From: Sphingopyxis sp. YF1
GTDB taxonomy: Bacteria > Pseudomonadota > Alphaproteobacteria > Sphingomonadales > Sphingomonadaceae
Reading direction: 5' to 3'
Assembly (NCBI RefSeq): GCF_022701295.1
Contig: NZ_CP033204.1
Location: forward strand, 3,465,001-3,529,000
DNA: 64,000 nucleotides
Shown: in pieces, positions 51,549-59,030 of the stretch
How the letters are laid out: each line of letters begins with the position of its first letter
Numbering within the stretch: the first letter of the stretch is position 1
Notes under the pieces: model-generated
The model's database searches: none
Seen by the model: the letters and a program-made list of their open reading frames with translations, nothing else
What the model was told of the DNA's origin: nothing
Translations under genes and position numbers: made by a program

Positions 51549-52726
51549 CACTGGCCTCCCTTCGGCGCGGCTTCGGGTGCGGGGGTGGTGTTCATCCGGC
51601 GCTGCACCTCGGGAAGCGGGAGATAGGGGGTGACGCCGCGCGCCTCGACGATCGTCTTGTCGACGTTCGACAGCACCTGCTCCATCGTCTCGTAATAGAG
51701 ACGCTGGCGGGTGACCGCGGGAGCCAGCTTATATTGTTCGTAGATCTTGTCGAACGCCGCGGTGTCGCCGCGCGCGCGTTCGAGCACCTGCTGCTGATAG
51801 GCGCGCGCGAGGTTGATCGCCGATTCGCGTTCCTGCCGCGCCGCGGTGACCTCCTTGAACGCCTCGTCGACCTGGCTCGGCGGATCGGCCTGGCGGATCG
51901 CGATGCCCTGGATGGTCACGCCGGCGCGATACTGGTCAAGCAGATCCTGCATGCGCTGCTGCACCTGCGCCTCGATCTCGACACGGCCGGGGCCGATCGC
52001 CTGGACGAGGTCGAAATTGGCGACCGTCGCGCGCATCGCGCTTTCGGCGACCTCGCGGATCGTGCCTTCGGGATCGGCGAGCTGGAAGAAGAAGAGTTCG
52101 GGATCGCGCACCGACCAGCGGACCTCATAGGCAAGGTCGACGATGCTCTGGTCGCGCGTCAGCACGAAATTCTCGTCGGTCGCGTTGGGCGAGCCGATCG
52201 GCATGGTACGGATCGCACGCACGTCCTCGAGCCTGATGCGCTCGATCGGCGCCGGCCAGGTGAATTTGACGCCGGGACCGACGGTCCGCGAATAGCTGCC
52301 GAGGCGCGTGACGACGCCCTCCTTTTCCGGGGGAACGATGTGGAAGGAGGAGAAGATCGCCCAGACGAGCACGAGCGCGAGGATGCCCCATTTCCAGAGC
52401 TTCGCCGAATCGGGCAGGTTCATCTGGCCGCCGCCGCCGCCCGAGCCACCGCCGCCGAAACCGCCGCGTCCCTTGCGCAGCAGTTCGTCGAGCGCCGAGG
52501 GACCGCGCGGCTTGCGCCCGCGATTGATGTCGACCGGATCGGGGCTGACCCACGGATTGCGCGGGCCGGGCTTCTTGCCATCGCCGCCGCTGCCGCTTCC
52601 CCTGGCGCTGTCGTCGCCGCCCTTGGGGCCCCATGGGCTGTTCGCCATCTGGACGATCGACCCGAAAAAATGCCGCACACCCGAAAGGGGGCGGCGTCCC
52701 GTAACGTCGCTATTCTCGTTGCTCAT
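51548..52726 (-). CDS. hflK: FtsH protease activity modulator HflK
   Basis: A protein of about 392 residues. A Gly/Pro/Ser-rich cytoplasmic head is followed by one membrane helix (LWKWGILALVLVWAIFSSF) and the SPFH domain (VPPEKEGVVTRLGSYSRTVG, DPELFFFQLADPEGTIREVA, RQADPPSQVDEAFKEVTAAR). It is the partner of HflC. The start is uncertain: MSNENSDVTG at 52726 and MANSPWGPKG at 52648 are both possible, and neither has a strong ribosome-binding site. The second fits the usual HflK beginning better, the first keeps more sequence. Confidence 0.93.
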   Translation of the reverse strand: MSNENSDVTGRRPLSGVRHFFGSIVQMANSPWGPKGGDDSARGSGSGGDGKKPGPRNPWVSPDPVDINRGRKPRGPSALDELLRKGRGGFGGGGSGGGGGQMNLPDSAKLWKWGILALVLVWAIFSSFHIVPPEKEGVVTRLGSYSRTVGPGVKFTWPAPIERIRLEDVRAIRTMPIGSPNATDENFVLTRDQSIVDLAYEVRWSVRDPELFFFQLADPEGTIREVAESAMRATVANFDLVQAIGPGRVEIEAQVQQRMQDLLDQYRAGVTIQGIAIRQADPPSQVDEAFKEVTAARQERESAINLARAYQQQVLERARGDTAAFDKIYEQYKLAPAVTRQRLYYETMEQVLSNVDKTIVEARGVTPYLPLPEVQRRMNTTPAPEAAPKGGQ

Positions 52727-52817
52727 GGAGCTTTTATAGGGACGCGCGCGTCGAATAACAGGGGGTGTACGCGAAAATGGCTGGCAATCGCCTCCGCCAT
52801 GCCTATCTGCCCCGGAC

Positions 52818-53792
52818 ATGACCGACACCGCTCCCCTCGCCAGCATCGCGACCGACCTTAGCGGCGGCCGCACCTCGGGCCTGCGCTTCCTCGACGAGGC
52901 GGGCACGCTCGCGATCGTCCTCGACGTCACCGGGCTTGCCGCCGAAGACCGCGCCCCGCTCGAAGAGAAGCTGCGCGCCGGCCTGCTCGCACGGCCCGGC
53001 GTCACCAGCGTCCGCGTCGCGATGACCGCCGAACGCAAGGGGCTGACCCTGATCGCGGTCGGCAGCGGCAAGGGCGGGGTCGGCAAGTCGACGCTCGCCG
53101 CCAATCTTGCGGTCGCGCTCCGGCGGCGCGGGCTGAAGGTCGGACTGGTCGACGCCGACATCTATGGCCCGTCGCAGCCGCGGCTGATGGACAGCGAGGG
53201 CGTCAAGCCCGAGGCACGCGGATCGAAACTCGCCCCCGTCCCCAACGCCTATGGCGTACCGATGCTCTCGACCGGCCAGATCGCCGCCCCGGGCCAGGCG
53301 ATCGCCTGGCGCGGGCCGATGGCCGGGCGCGCGCTCGAACAGCTCGTCGACGCGAGCTGGGGCGACATCGACACGCTGATCATCGACCTACCCCCCGGCA
53401 CCGGCGACGTCCAGCTGACGATGATCCAGAAGCACAAGCCCGCGGGTGCGGTGATCGTTTCGACCCCGCAGGACCTTGCGCTGATGGACGCGACGCGCGC
53501 GATCGCTTTCTTCGAGCAGGCCGACGTGCCGCTGATCGGGCTGGTCGAGAATATGGCGGGCTACGCCTGCCCGCATTGCGGCGAACTCAGCGATCCCTTC
53601 GGCCATGGCGGCGCCGAGGCGGCGGCGAAGACGATGGGGCTCGATTTTCTCGGCCGCGTCCCGCTGTCGATGGGCATCCGTCTCGCAAGCGACGGCGGCG
53701 TGCCGCCGGCGGCCGGAACCGACCCGCAGGGCGAGCCGTTCCACGCGATAGCGGCGAAGGTCGCCGACTGGCTCAAGGCGCGCAAGAAATAG
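52818..53792 (+). CDS. apbC: Iron-sulfur cluster carrier ATPase, Mrp/ApbC/NBP35 type
   Basis: A 324-residue protein. A short N-terminal MIP18-like domain (DLSGGRTSGLRFLDEAGTLA, RPGVTSVRVAMT) precedes a deviant Walker A P-loop, VGSGKGGVGKSTLAANLAV. Then come DADIYGPSQPRLM, LIIDLPPGTGDVQLTMI and the cysteine pair in YACPHCGELSDPFG that bridges the cluster between subunits. It delivers iron-sulfur clusters to apoproteins in the cytoplasm. It is divergent from hflK. Confidence 0.94.
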   Translation: MTDTAPLASIATDLSGGRTSGLRFLDEAGTLAIVLDVTGLAAEDRAPLEEKLRAGLLARPGVTSVRVAMTAERKGLTLIAVGSGKGGVGKSTLAANLAVALRRRGLKVGLVDADIYGPSQPRLMDSEGVKPEARGSKLAPVPNAYGVPMLSTGQIAAPGQAIAWRGPMAGRALEQLVDASWGDIDTLIIDLPPGTGDVQLTMIQKHKPAGAVIVSTPQDLALMDATRAIAFFEQADVPLIGLVENMAGYACPHCGELSDPFGHGGAEAAAKTMGLDFLGRVPLSMGIRLASDGGVPPAAGTDPQGEPFHAIAAKVADWLKARKK

Positions 53793-53823
53793 GGCGGACG
53801 CCCCCTCGTCAACGGGAGGACAT

Positions 53824-54249
53824 ATGGCGATCAACGACGATGGTGAAATTCGCGACCTGCTCGCGAGCCCGCGCCGCATCGCGGTGATCGGCGCTTCGCC
53901 CAACCCGGCCCGCGCGTCGAACGAGGTGCTCGCATTCCTGATCGGCCAGGGCCACGACGTGATCGCGGTCAACCCCGGCCACGCGGGGACGACCATCCAC
54001 GGCGCGCCCGTCGTCGCGACGCTCGCCAACGTCGAACCCGCCGCCGAGATCGTCGACATCTTTCGCAACAGCGCCCAGGCCGGCGCCGCGGTCGACGAGG
54101 CGATCGTCCATGGCGCAAAGGCGGTGTGGATGCAGATCGGGGTGATCGACGAGGCCGCGGCGCGGCGCGCCGACGCGGCGGGGCTGACCGTCGTCATGGA
54201 CCGCTGTCCCAAGGTCGAGATCCCGCGCCTGGGGCTGCTGCGCCGATAG
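53824..54249 (+). CDS. CoA-binding protein (YccU-like)
   Basis: A 141-residue Rossmann-fold CoA-binding domain. RRIAVIGASPNPARASNEVL binds the nucleotide, followed by GHDVIAVNPGHAGTTIHGAP and KAVWMQIGVIDEAAARRADA, ending VVMDRCPKVEIPRLG. Only the CoA-binding module of succinyl-CoA synthetase-like enzymes is present, so a regulatory or carrier role is likely. GGGAGG precedes the ATG. It lies 31 bases after apbC and is probably co-transcribed with it. Confidence 0.93.
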   Translation: MAINDDGEIRDLLASPRRIAVIGASPNPARASNEVLAFLIGQGHDVIAVNPGHAGTTIHGAPVVATLANVEPAAEIVDIFRNSAQAGAAVDEAIVHGAKAVWMQIGVIDEAAARRADAAGLTVVMDRCPKVEIPRLGLLRR

Positions 54250-54322
54250 GGACGCGCTCGGATTTTCGCCTTGGATTTTCGCGATCCTGTTGATCGCACG
54301 GGCGTCTGCTGACGTCGTCTTT

Positions 54323-54507
54323 GGGGTGGGGAGCTGCCGATTGAGCGACGAACCGGTTTCCCCTCCCGCGTGCGGGAGGGGCAGCGAGGCTTGCCAGCTT
54401 GCTGGCTAGCCGCAGCGGGGTGGGCTATCGCGACGCCGCTGCCCACCCCCGACCCCTCCCGCAAGCGGGAGGGGAGAAGAATGGCCGCTTCCGGTCGCTT
54501 GCTGCCG
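54323..54507. repeat. Mosaic repeat, long copy with two palindromes
   Basis: Two palindromes, 54360-54381 and 54453-54474, both of the CCCCTCCCGC/GCGGGAGGGG type, are separated by 71 bases. The flanks (GAGCTGCCGATTGAGCGACG and GGGGAGAAGAATGGCCGC) match the compact copy at 37171-37244 in reverse orientation, where the spacer and one palindrome are missing. Confidence 0.75.
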
Positions 54508-54508
54508 T

Positions 54509-54600
54509 TCGTCATCCCGGACTTGATCCGGGACCCGCCTTCCTTCTTTCGCTGCCGGATCAAAGATAAGGCAGGCCCCGGATCAAGCCCAGGGTGACGG
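54509..54600. repeat. Palindromic repeat, GTCATCCCGGACTTGATCC family
   Basis: Left arm TTCGTCATCCCGGACTTGAT... and right arm ending CAAGCCCAGGGTGACGG pair imperfectly across a central bulge. It directly abuts the mosaic repeat. Confidence 0.8.
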
Positions 54601-54720
54601 GAAATGGAACTGCAACAACCGACCGAAACCGGCAGCGCTGGATCGCGTTCGCGAGGGCGTCATCGGCAATATTTTGCGCTGGCCTTTCGATTTCCGGTAT
54701 TTCCCTCCAGAAGAGGGGCG

Positions 54721-55326
54721 ATGAAACACGCCCTCCCCCTCCTCGCCACCGCCGCCCTCCTTGCCGGATGCGCCGCGACGCCCGCGACGCCGCCCAACCC
54801 GCAGGACGCCTTCTTCGCCGCGCTCGCCGAACGCTGCGGACAGGCCTATGCCGGCAAGATCGAAACCAGCGAAGCCGCTGACGCCGACATGCAGGGCAAG
54901 GCGATGGTGATGCACATCCGCCATTGCACCCCCCACCGCATCGAAATCCCCTTCCACATCGACGGGCTGGGACCCGACGACAGCTGGGACCGCTCGCGCA
55001 CCTGGATCGTCACCCGCACCGCGACCGGCCTACGCCTCAAGCACGATCATCGCCACGCCGATGGCACCCCGGACGAGCGCCCGCTCTATGGCGGCGACAC
55101 CGTAGCGCCCGGCACCGCGACGCGGCAGGAATTTCCGGTCGACGCCGAATCGATCGCGCTGTTCGAGCGGACCGGCCGCCGCGCGTCGACGACTAATGTC
55201 TGGGCGATCGAACAGACCCCGCTCGGCTTCGCTTACGAACTGCGCCGCGAAAACCGCCATTTCCGTGTCGGCTTTTCGTGGGACCGCCCGGTGACCCCGC
55301 CCCCGCCCGCACCGTGGGGGTGGTAA
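54721..55326 (+). CDS. Hypothetical lipoprotein
   Basis: A 201-residue protein with a lipobox signal (MKHALPLLATAALLAGCAAT, Cys at 17), so it should be lipid-anchored at the envelope. The mature part includes AERCGQAYAGKIETSEAADA, HIRHCTPHRIEIPFHIDGLG and a stretch of His and Asp (KHDHRHADGTPDERP), ending in proline-rich GWG. I recognise no named domain, although similar lipoproteins occur in sphingomonads. AGAGGGG precedes the ATG. A hairpin follows five bases after the stop. Confidence 0.82.
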   Translation: MKHALPLLATAALLAGCAATPATPPNPQDAFFAALAERCGQAYAGKIETSEAADADMQGKAMVMHIRHCTPHRIEIPFHIDGLGPDDSWDRSRTWIVTRTATGLRLKHDHRHADGTPDERPLYGGDTVAPGTATRQEFPVDAESIALFERTGRRASTTNVWAIEQTPLGFAYELRRENRHFRVGFSWDRPVTPPPPAPWGW

Positions 55327-55331
55327 GGAAT

Positions 55332-55362
55332 ATCCTCCCTGTGGCGTAGCCATGGGGAGGAT
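55332..55362. terminator. Hairpin ATCCTCCC-GGGAGGAT, copy 1
   Basis: Arms ATCCTCCC and GGGAGGAT with a core TGTGGCGTAGCCATG. Very similar copies lie at 58878-58908 and, degenerate, at 63072-63102. It follows the lipoprotein gene closely and may end its transcript, but no U-run is seen. Confidence 0.55.
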
Positions 55363-55415
55363 GGCAAACTGAAAGCCTTTGCCTCGCCTCGACGCCCCGC
55401 TTATCAGCGTCGGCG

Positions 55416-57704
55416 ATGGCGGGCATTCGCGACAGCATCGAGATGGAAAAGCGGCGCGGGCCGCCGATCGGCCGCCGGTCGCTGCTCGTCGGCGCGACCG
55501 CGGCGGGGGGGCTGACGCTCGCCTGGTCGCTGTGGCCGCGCGACTATGCCCCCAACCTGACCGCCTCCGATCGCGAGCATATTTTCAACGCCTTCCTCAA
55601 GATCGGCGAGGACGGCCATGTCAGCGTCGTCGTTCCGCAGTGCGAGATGGGGCAGGGGGTGACAACGTTGCTGCCCCAGATCATTGCCGACGAGCTTGGC
55701 GCCGACTGGCGCACGGTCGCGGTCGAGACCGCGCCGATCAGCCCGCTCTATACCAATACGCTGCTGGTCGACGAGGACGCCGGCACCTTTACCCCGCGGT
55801 CGGGGGTGCCCGATTTCGTCGCCGACGTGCGCGGCTGGGCGCGGCGCGAGTGGGCAGTGCGCCACGCGGTGATGCTGACTGCCAATTCGTCGTCGGTGCG
55901 CATGTTCGAGGGGCCGTGCCGCGACGCCGCGGCGCAGGCGCGCGCGTTGCTGATGATGGCCGCGGCGCGGCGCTGGGACGCGAACTGGGAGGAATGCGAC
56001 ACGCAGGAGGGCTTCGTCGTGCACGGCGCGAAGAAGTTGCGCTTCGCCGAGGTCGCCGCTGCCGCCGCGCGGCTCGAACCGCCGCCCGAGCCCGCCTATC
56101 GCGCCGCAAGCGCCGACCCGCTCTACGGCAAGGAGGTCACGCGGCTCGACCTGCCCGCCAAGGTCGACGGCTCGGCCAATTTCGCGGGCGACATCCGCCT
56201 GCCCGACATGGTCTATGCCGCGATCCGCCAGGGGCCGCTCGGCGCGACGCGGCTGAAAGGCATCGACCGCAAGGCGGGACTCGCCGCGCCCGGGGTGCTG
56301 TACGTCGTCGAGCACGAACGCTGGGTCGCCGCGGTCGCGCGCAACTGGTGGGCGGCGAACCGCGCGCTCGACCGCTTCGCGCCGGTGTTCGAGACCGCGG
56401 GCGAACCGGTGTCCTCGCAGCGCATCGACACCGCGCTGAAGGCCGCGATCAAGGCCGACGGCCACCGCATCGTCCACCGCGGCGACGTCGGCGCGGCGAT
56501 GGCGGGGCGCACCAGGATCTCGGCGACATACAGCGTCGCACCGGCGCTCCACGCCCCGATCGAGACACGCACCGCAACCGCCGCCTTTGCCAAGGGCCGG
56601 CTGCGCGTCTGGGTCGCGACGCAGGCGCCCGCGCAATGCCGCACCGCGATCGCCCGCGGCGCCGGGCTGGCGGAAAGCGATGTCACGCTGTTCCCGATGA
56701 TGGCGGGCGGATCGTTCGACGCCTGCCTCGACCACAATGTCGCGGTGCAGGCGGCGATCGTCGCGATGCAGGTCAAGCGCCCGGTCCAGCTGTGCTGGTC
56801 GCGCGCCGAGGAGATCATGCGCGACCTTCCCCGCCCCCCCGCCCGCGCCAAGATGGTCGCGACGCTCAACGCCGCGGGGGGCATCGACGCGCTGGTCGCG
56901 CGGATCGCGGTCCCGCCGGCGACGCACGAATTTCGCGACCGGCTGTTCGCCAACACGCCCCCCGACGTCGCACAGCGCGCCGCGGCGGGATCGTCGGACG
57001 CGGTCGCGGTCGAGGGCGCGGCGAGCGGCTATGCCATCCCGCACCTCGCGGTCGATCATTGCCCCGCCGACATCGGCCTGCCGACCGGGCGCTGGCGCGG
57101 CAACGCCGACAGCTACACCGCCTTCTTCACCGAATGCTTTGTCGACGAGATGGCAGCGTATGCGGAGATGGACGCGCTGTCGTACCGCATGGCGATGCTC
57201 GGCGACCAGCCGCTGCTCGCGCGCTGCCTGCTCACCGCGACGAGCATCGGCGGGTGGGAAGGCATGCTGTCGGGATCGGCGCAGGGGCTTGCCTGCCACA
57301 GCATGCGCGGCAGCCATATCGCGCTGATGGCGACCGCGCGACCGAGCGAACAGGGACTGCAGGTCGAGCAACTGGTCGCGGTCGTCGACGCCGGCCGCCT
57401 CGTCAATCCGGCGATCGCGCGCCAGCAGATCGAGGGCGGGCTGATCTTCGGCCTCGCCGCCGCGGCCAGCGCGACCACCGATTATGACGGCGGGGTCGCG
57501 ACCGCGCGCAAGCTGGGCCAGCTCGGCCTGCCGCGCCTGTCGCAGTCACCCGAGATCGTGGTCGAATTCGTCGAAAGCGACCGCGATCCCGGCGGACTGG
57601 GCGAGATCGGCGTCCCCGTCGTCGCCCCCGCGATCGCGAACGCGCTCTATGCCGCGACCGGGCGCCGCATCCGCCGCCTGCCGCTGACGGCCGATCCCGC
57701 ATGA
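55416..57704 (+). CDS. Molybdopterin-binding hydroxylase large subunit (IorB-like), Tat-exported
   Basis: A 762-residue protein of the xanthine dehydrogenase/aldehyde oxidase molybdenum subunit superfamily, closest in layout to isoquinoline oxidoreductase IorB. It begins with a twin-arginine signal (IGRRSLLVGATAAGGLTLAW). Cofactor and active-site landmarks are VPQCEMGQGVTTLLPQIIAD, DLPAKVDGSANFAGDIRLPD, TATSIGGWEG and the C-terminal GGLGEIG with the catalytic Glu. It needs the Mo cofactor (moaA is at 29 kb) and normally a [2Fe-2S] subunit, which is not adjacent. Its stop overlaps the hemH start by four bases. Met 10 is an alternative start. Confidence 0.9.
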   Translation: MAGIRDSIEMEKRRGPPIGRRSLLVGATAAGGLTLAWSLWPRDYAPNLTASDREHIFNAFLKIGEDGHVSVVVPQCEMGQGVTTLLPQIIADELGADWRTVAVETAPISPLYTNTLLVDEDAGTFTPRSGVPDFVADVRGWARREWAVRHAVMLTANSSSVRMFEGPCRDAAAQARALLMMAAARRWDANWEECDTQEGFVVHGAKKLRFAEVAAAAARLEPPPEPAYRAASADPLYGKEVTRLDLPAKVDGSANFAGDIRLPDMVYAAIRQGPLGATRLKGIDRKAGLAAPGVLYVVEHERWVAAVARNWWAANRALDRFAPVFETAGEPVSSQRIDTALKAAIKADGHRIVHRGDVGAAMAGRTRISATYSVAPALHAPIETRTATAAFAKGRLRVWVATQAPAQCRTAIARGAGLAESDVTLFPMMAGGSFDACLDHNVAVQAAIVAMQVKRPVQLCWSRAEEIMRDLPRPPARAKMVATLNAAGGIDALVARIAVPPATHEFRDRLFANTPPDVAQRAAAGSSDAVAVEGAASGYAIPHLAVDHCPADIGLPTGRWRGNADSYTAFFTECFVDEMAAYAEMDALSYRMAMLGDQPLLARCLLTATSIGGWEGMLSGSAQGLACHSMRGSHIALMATARPSEQGLQVEQLVAVVDAGRLVNPAIARQQIEGGLIFGLAAAASATTDYDGGVATARKLGQLGLPRLSQSPEIVVEFVESDRDPGGLGEIGVPVVAPAIANALYAATGRRIRRLPLTADPA

Positions 57705-58696
57705 CCCGCCCCGACGATCATCCCGCGGTCGCCGCGCCGCGCATCGGCGTGCTGCTCGTCAACCTCGGCACCCCCGACGCGCCCGACGCGCCGTCGGTGC
57801 GCCGCTATCTCGCCGAATTTCTTTCCGACCCGCGCGTCGTCGAAATCCCGCGGCTCGTCTGGCAGCCGATCCTGCGCGGGCTGATCCTGCCGACGCGGCC
57901 GAAGAAATCGGCGCACGCCTACGCCCAAGTGTGGACCGACGAGGGTTCGCCGCTCGCCGCGATCACGCGGCGGCAGGCGGCGGCCTTGCAGGCGGCGTTC
58001 GGCGATGCGGTGATCGTCGCGCATGCGATGCGCTACGGCCGGCCCGCGATTCCCGCGACGCTCGATACGATGCTCGCCGCGGGGTGCCGCCGTATCCTGA
58101 TCGCGCCGCTCTATCCGCAATATTGCGCCGCGACGACGGCGACGGTCACCGACGCCGCGACCGCGCATCTGGCGACGCTGCGCTGGCAGCCAGCGCTGCG
58201 CTTCCTGCCGCCCTATCCCGACGACCCGCTCTATATCGGCGCGCTCAAGGCGTCGGTCGAAGCGGGGCTCGCCGCGCTCGACTTCGTCCCCGATACGCTC
58301 GTCGCGAGCTTCCACGGCATGCCCGAACGCACGCTGCACCTCGGCGACCCCTATCATTGCCAGTGCCTCAAGACCGCGCGCCTGCTCGCCGACGCGCTCG
58401 GACGTCCGGTCGAAACCGCCTTCCAGTCGCGCTTCGGCCGCGCCAAATGGCTCGAACCCGCGACCGACACGATGCTCGAACAGTTCGGCCGCGAAGGGAA
58501 AAAGCTCGCGATCTTCGCCCCCGGCTTCGCCGCCGACTGCCTCGAAACGCTCGAGGAACTGGCGATCCGCGGCCAGGAGCAATTCATCGCCGCAGGGGGC
58601 ACGCATTTCGCCTACCTCCCCTGCCTGAACGACAGCGAGCCCGGCCTCGCGATGCTCGAAGCATTGCTCCGCCGCGAACTGGCGGGGTGGGTGTAG
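57701..58696 (+). CDS. hemH: Ferrochelatase
   Basis: A 331-residue enzyme inserting Fe2+ into protoporphyrin IX, the last step of heme synthesis. GVLLVNLGTPDAPDAPSVRR begins the fold, VAHAMRYGRPAI and LIAPLYPQYCAATTATVTDA follow. The metal-site His is in LVASFHGMPERTLHLGDPYH, and SRFGRAKWLEPATDTMLEQF completes the family signature. The ATG overlaps the stop of the upstream oxidoreductase gene (ATGA), which ties its translation to that gene. Confidence 0.96.
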   Translation: MTRPDDHPAVAAPRIGVLLVNLGTPDAPDAPSVRRYLAEFLSDPRVVEIPRLVWQPILRGLILPTRPKKSAHAYAQVWTDEGSPLAAITRRQAAALQAAFGDAVIVAHAMRYGRPAIPATLDTMLAAGCRRILIAPLYPQYCAATTATVTDAATAHLATLRWQPALRFLPPYPDDPLYIGALKASVEAGLAALDFVPDTLVASFHGMPERTLHLGDPYHCQCLKTARLLADALGRPVETAFQSRFGRAKWLEPATDTMLEQFGREGKKLAIFAPGFAADCLETLEELAIRGQEQFIAAGGTHFAYLPCLNDSEPGLAMLEALLRRELAGWV

Positions 58697-58765
58697 GCGG
58701 CAAGGCAGGGCGCGGACCGGGCGGCGGCTTTGGCGTGGGAAGCGGACGTTTGCTCTCAGTTTGTC

Positions 58766-58844
58766 CCCCGGCGAAAGCCGGGGCCCAGGGCGTTAGAAAG
58801 TCAGCGTTGCGTAGTTCTGCTCTGGGCCCCGGCTTTCGCCGGGG
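58766..58844. repeat. Palindromic repeat, CCCCGGCGAAAGCCGGGG family
   Basis: Two complete small hairpins, CCCCGGCGAAAGCCGGGG (58766-58783) and CCCCGGCTTTCGCCGGGG (58827-58844), are also inverted with respect to each other. They form a larger stem-loop with CCAG/CTGG extensions. Confidence 0.85.
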
Positions 58845-58877
58845 CACGGCAAGGACCGGTCGTTGGCGGATATCTAA

Positions 58878-58908
58878 ATCCTCCCTGTGGCGAAGCCATG
58901 GGGAGGAT
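58878..58908. terminator. Hairpin ATCCTCCC-GGGAGGAT, copy 2
   Basis: Identical in the arms to copy 1, with core TGTGGCGAAGCCATG (one base changed). It lies 180 bases after hemH. Confidence 0.55.
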
Positions 58909-59030
58909 ATCTGTCTTCTATCGGTCGATACCCGCCCCCTCGCTTCCGTCGCTTACCTCCTGTTTAACCTCTTTGTTTAGGCTCGTCGCCGCGTGCCGCG
59001 GCCTGCGCCGCGCCGTTCGAGGAGGTCGGG

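Larger units (their letters stand above)
54250..54720. other. Repeat-filled gap before the lipoprotein gene
   Basis: About 470 bases without a credible gene. Most of it is two repeat elements, 54323-54507 and 54509-54600. The remaining 120 bases before the lipoprotein ATG hold only its ribosome-binding site (AGAGGGG). Confidence 0.75.
58697..59030. other. Repeat-bearing gap between hemH and the DUF1963 gene
   Basis: About 330 bases with no gene. It contains the palindromic element 58766-58844 and the hairpin 58878-58908. The last 30 bases hold the ribosome-binding site GGAGG of the next gene. Confidence 0.75.

Noticed and set aside
37188-54474. Repeated palindromes as a CRISPR array
   Set aside because: The copies are far apart, in varying orientation, without regular spacers, and no cas gene is present.
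55416-57704. A full xanthine dehydrogenase operon
   Set aside because: Only the molybdopterin-binding subunit is present; no FAD or iron-sulfur subunit gene lies on either side.
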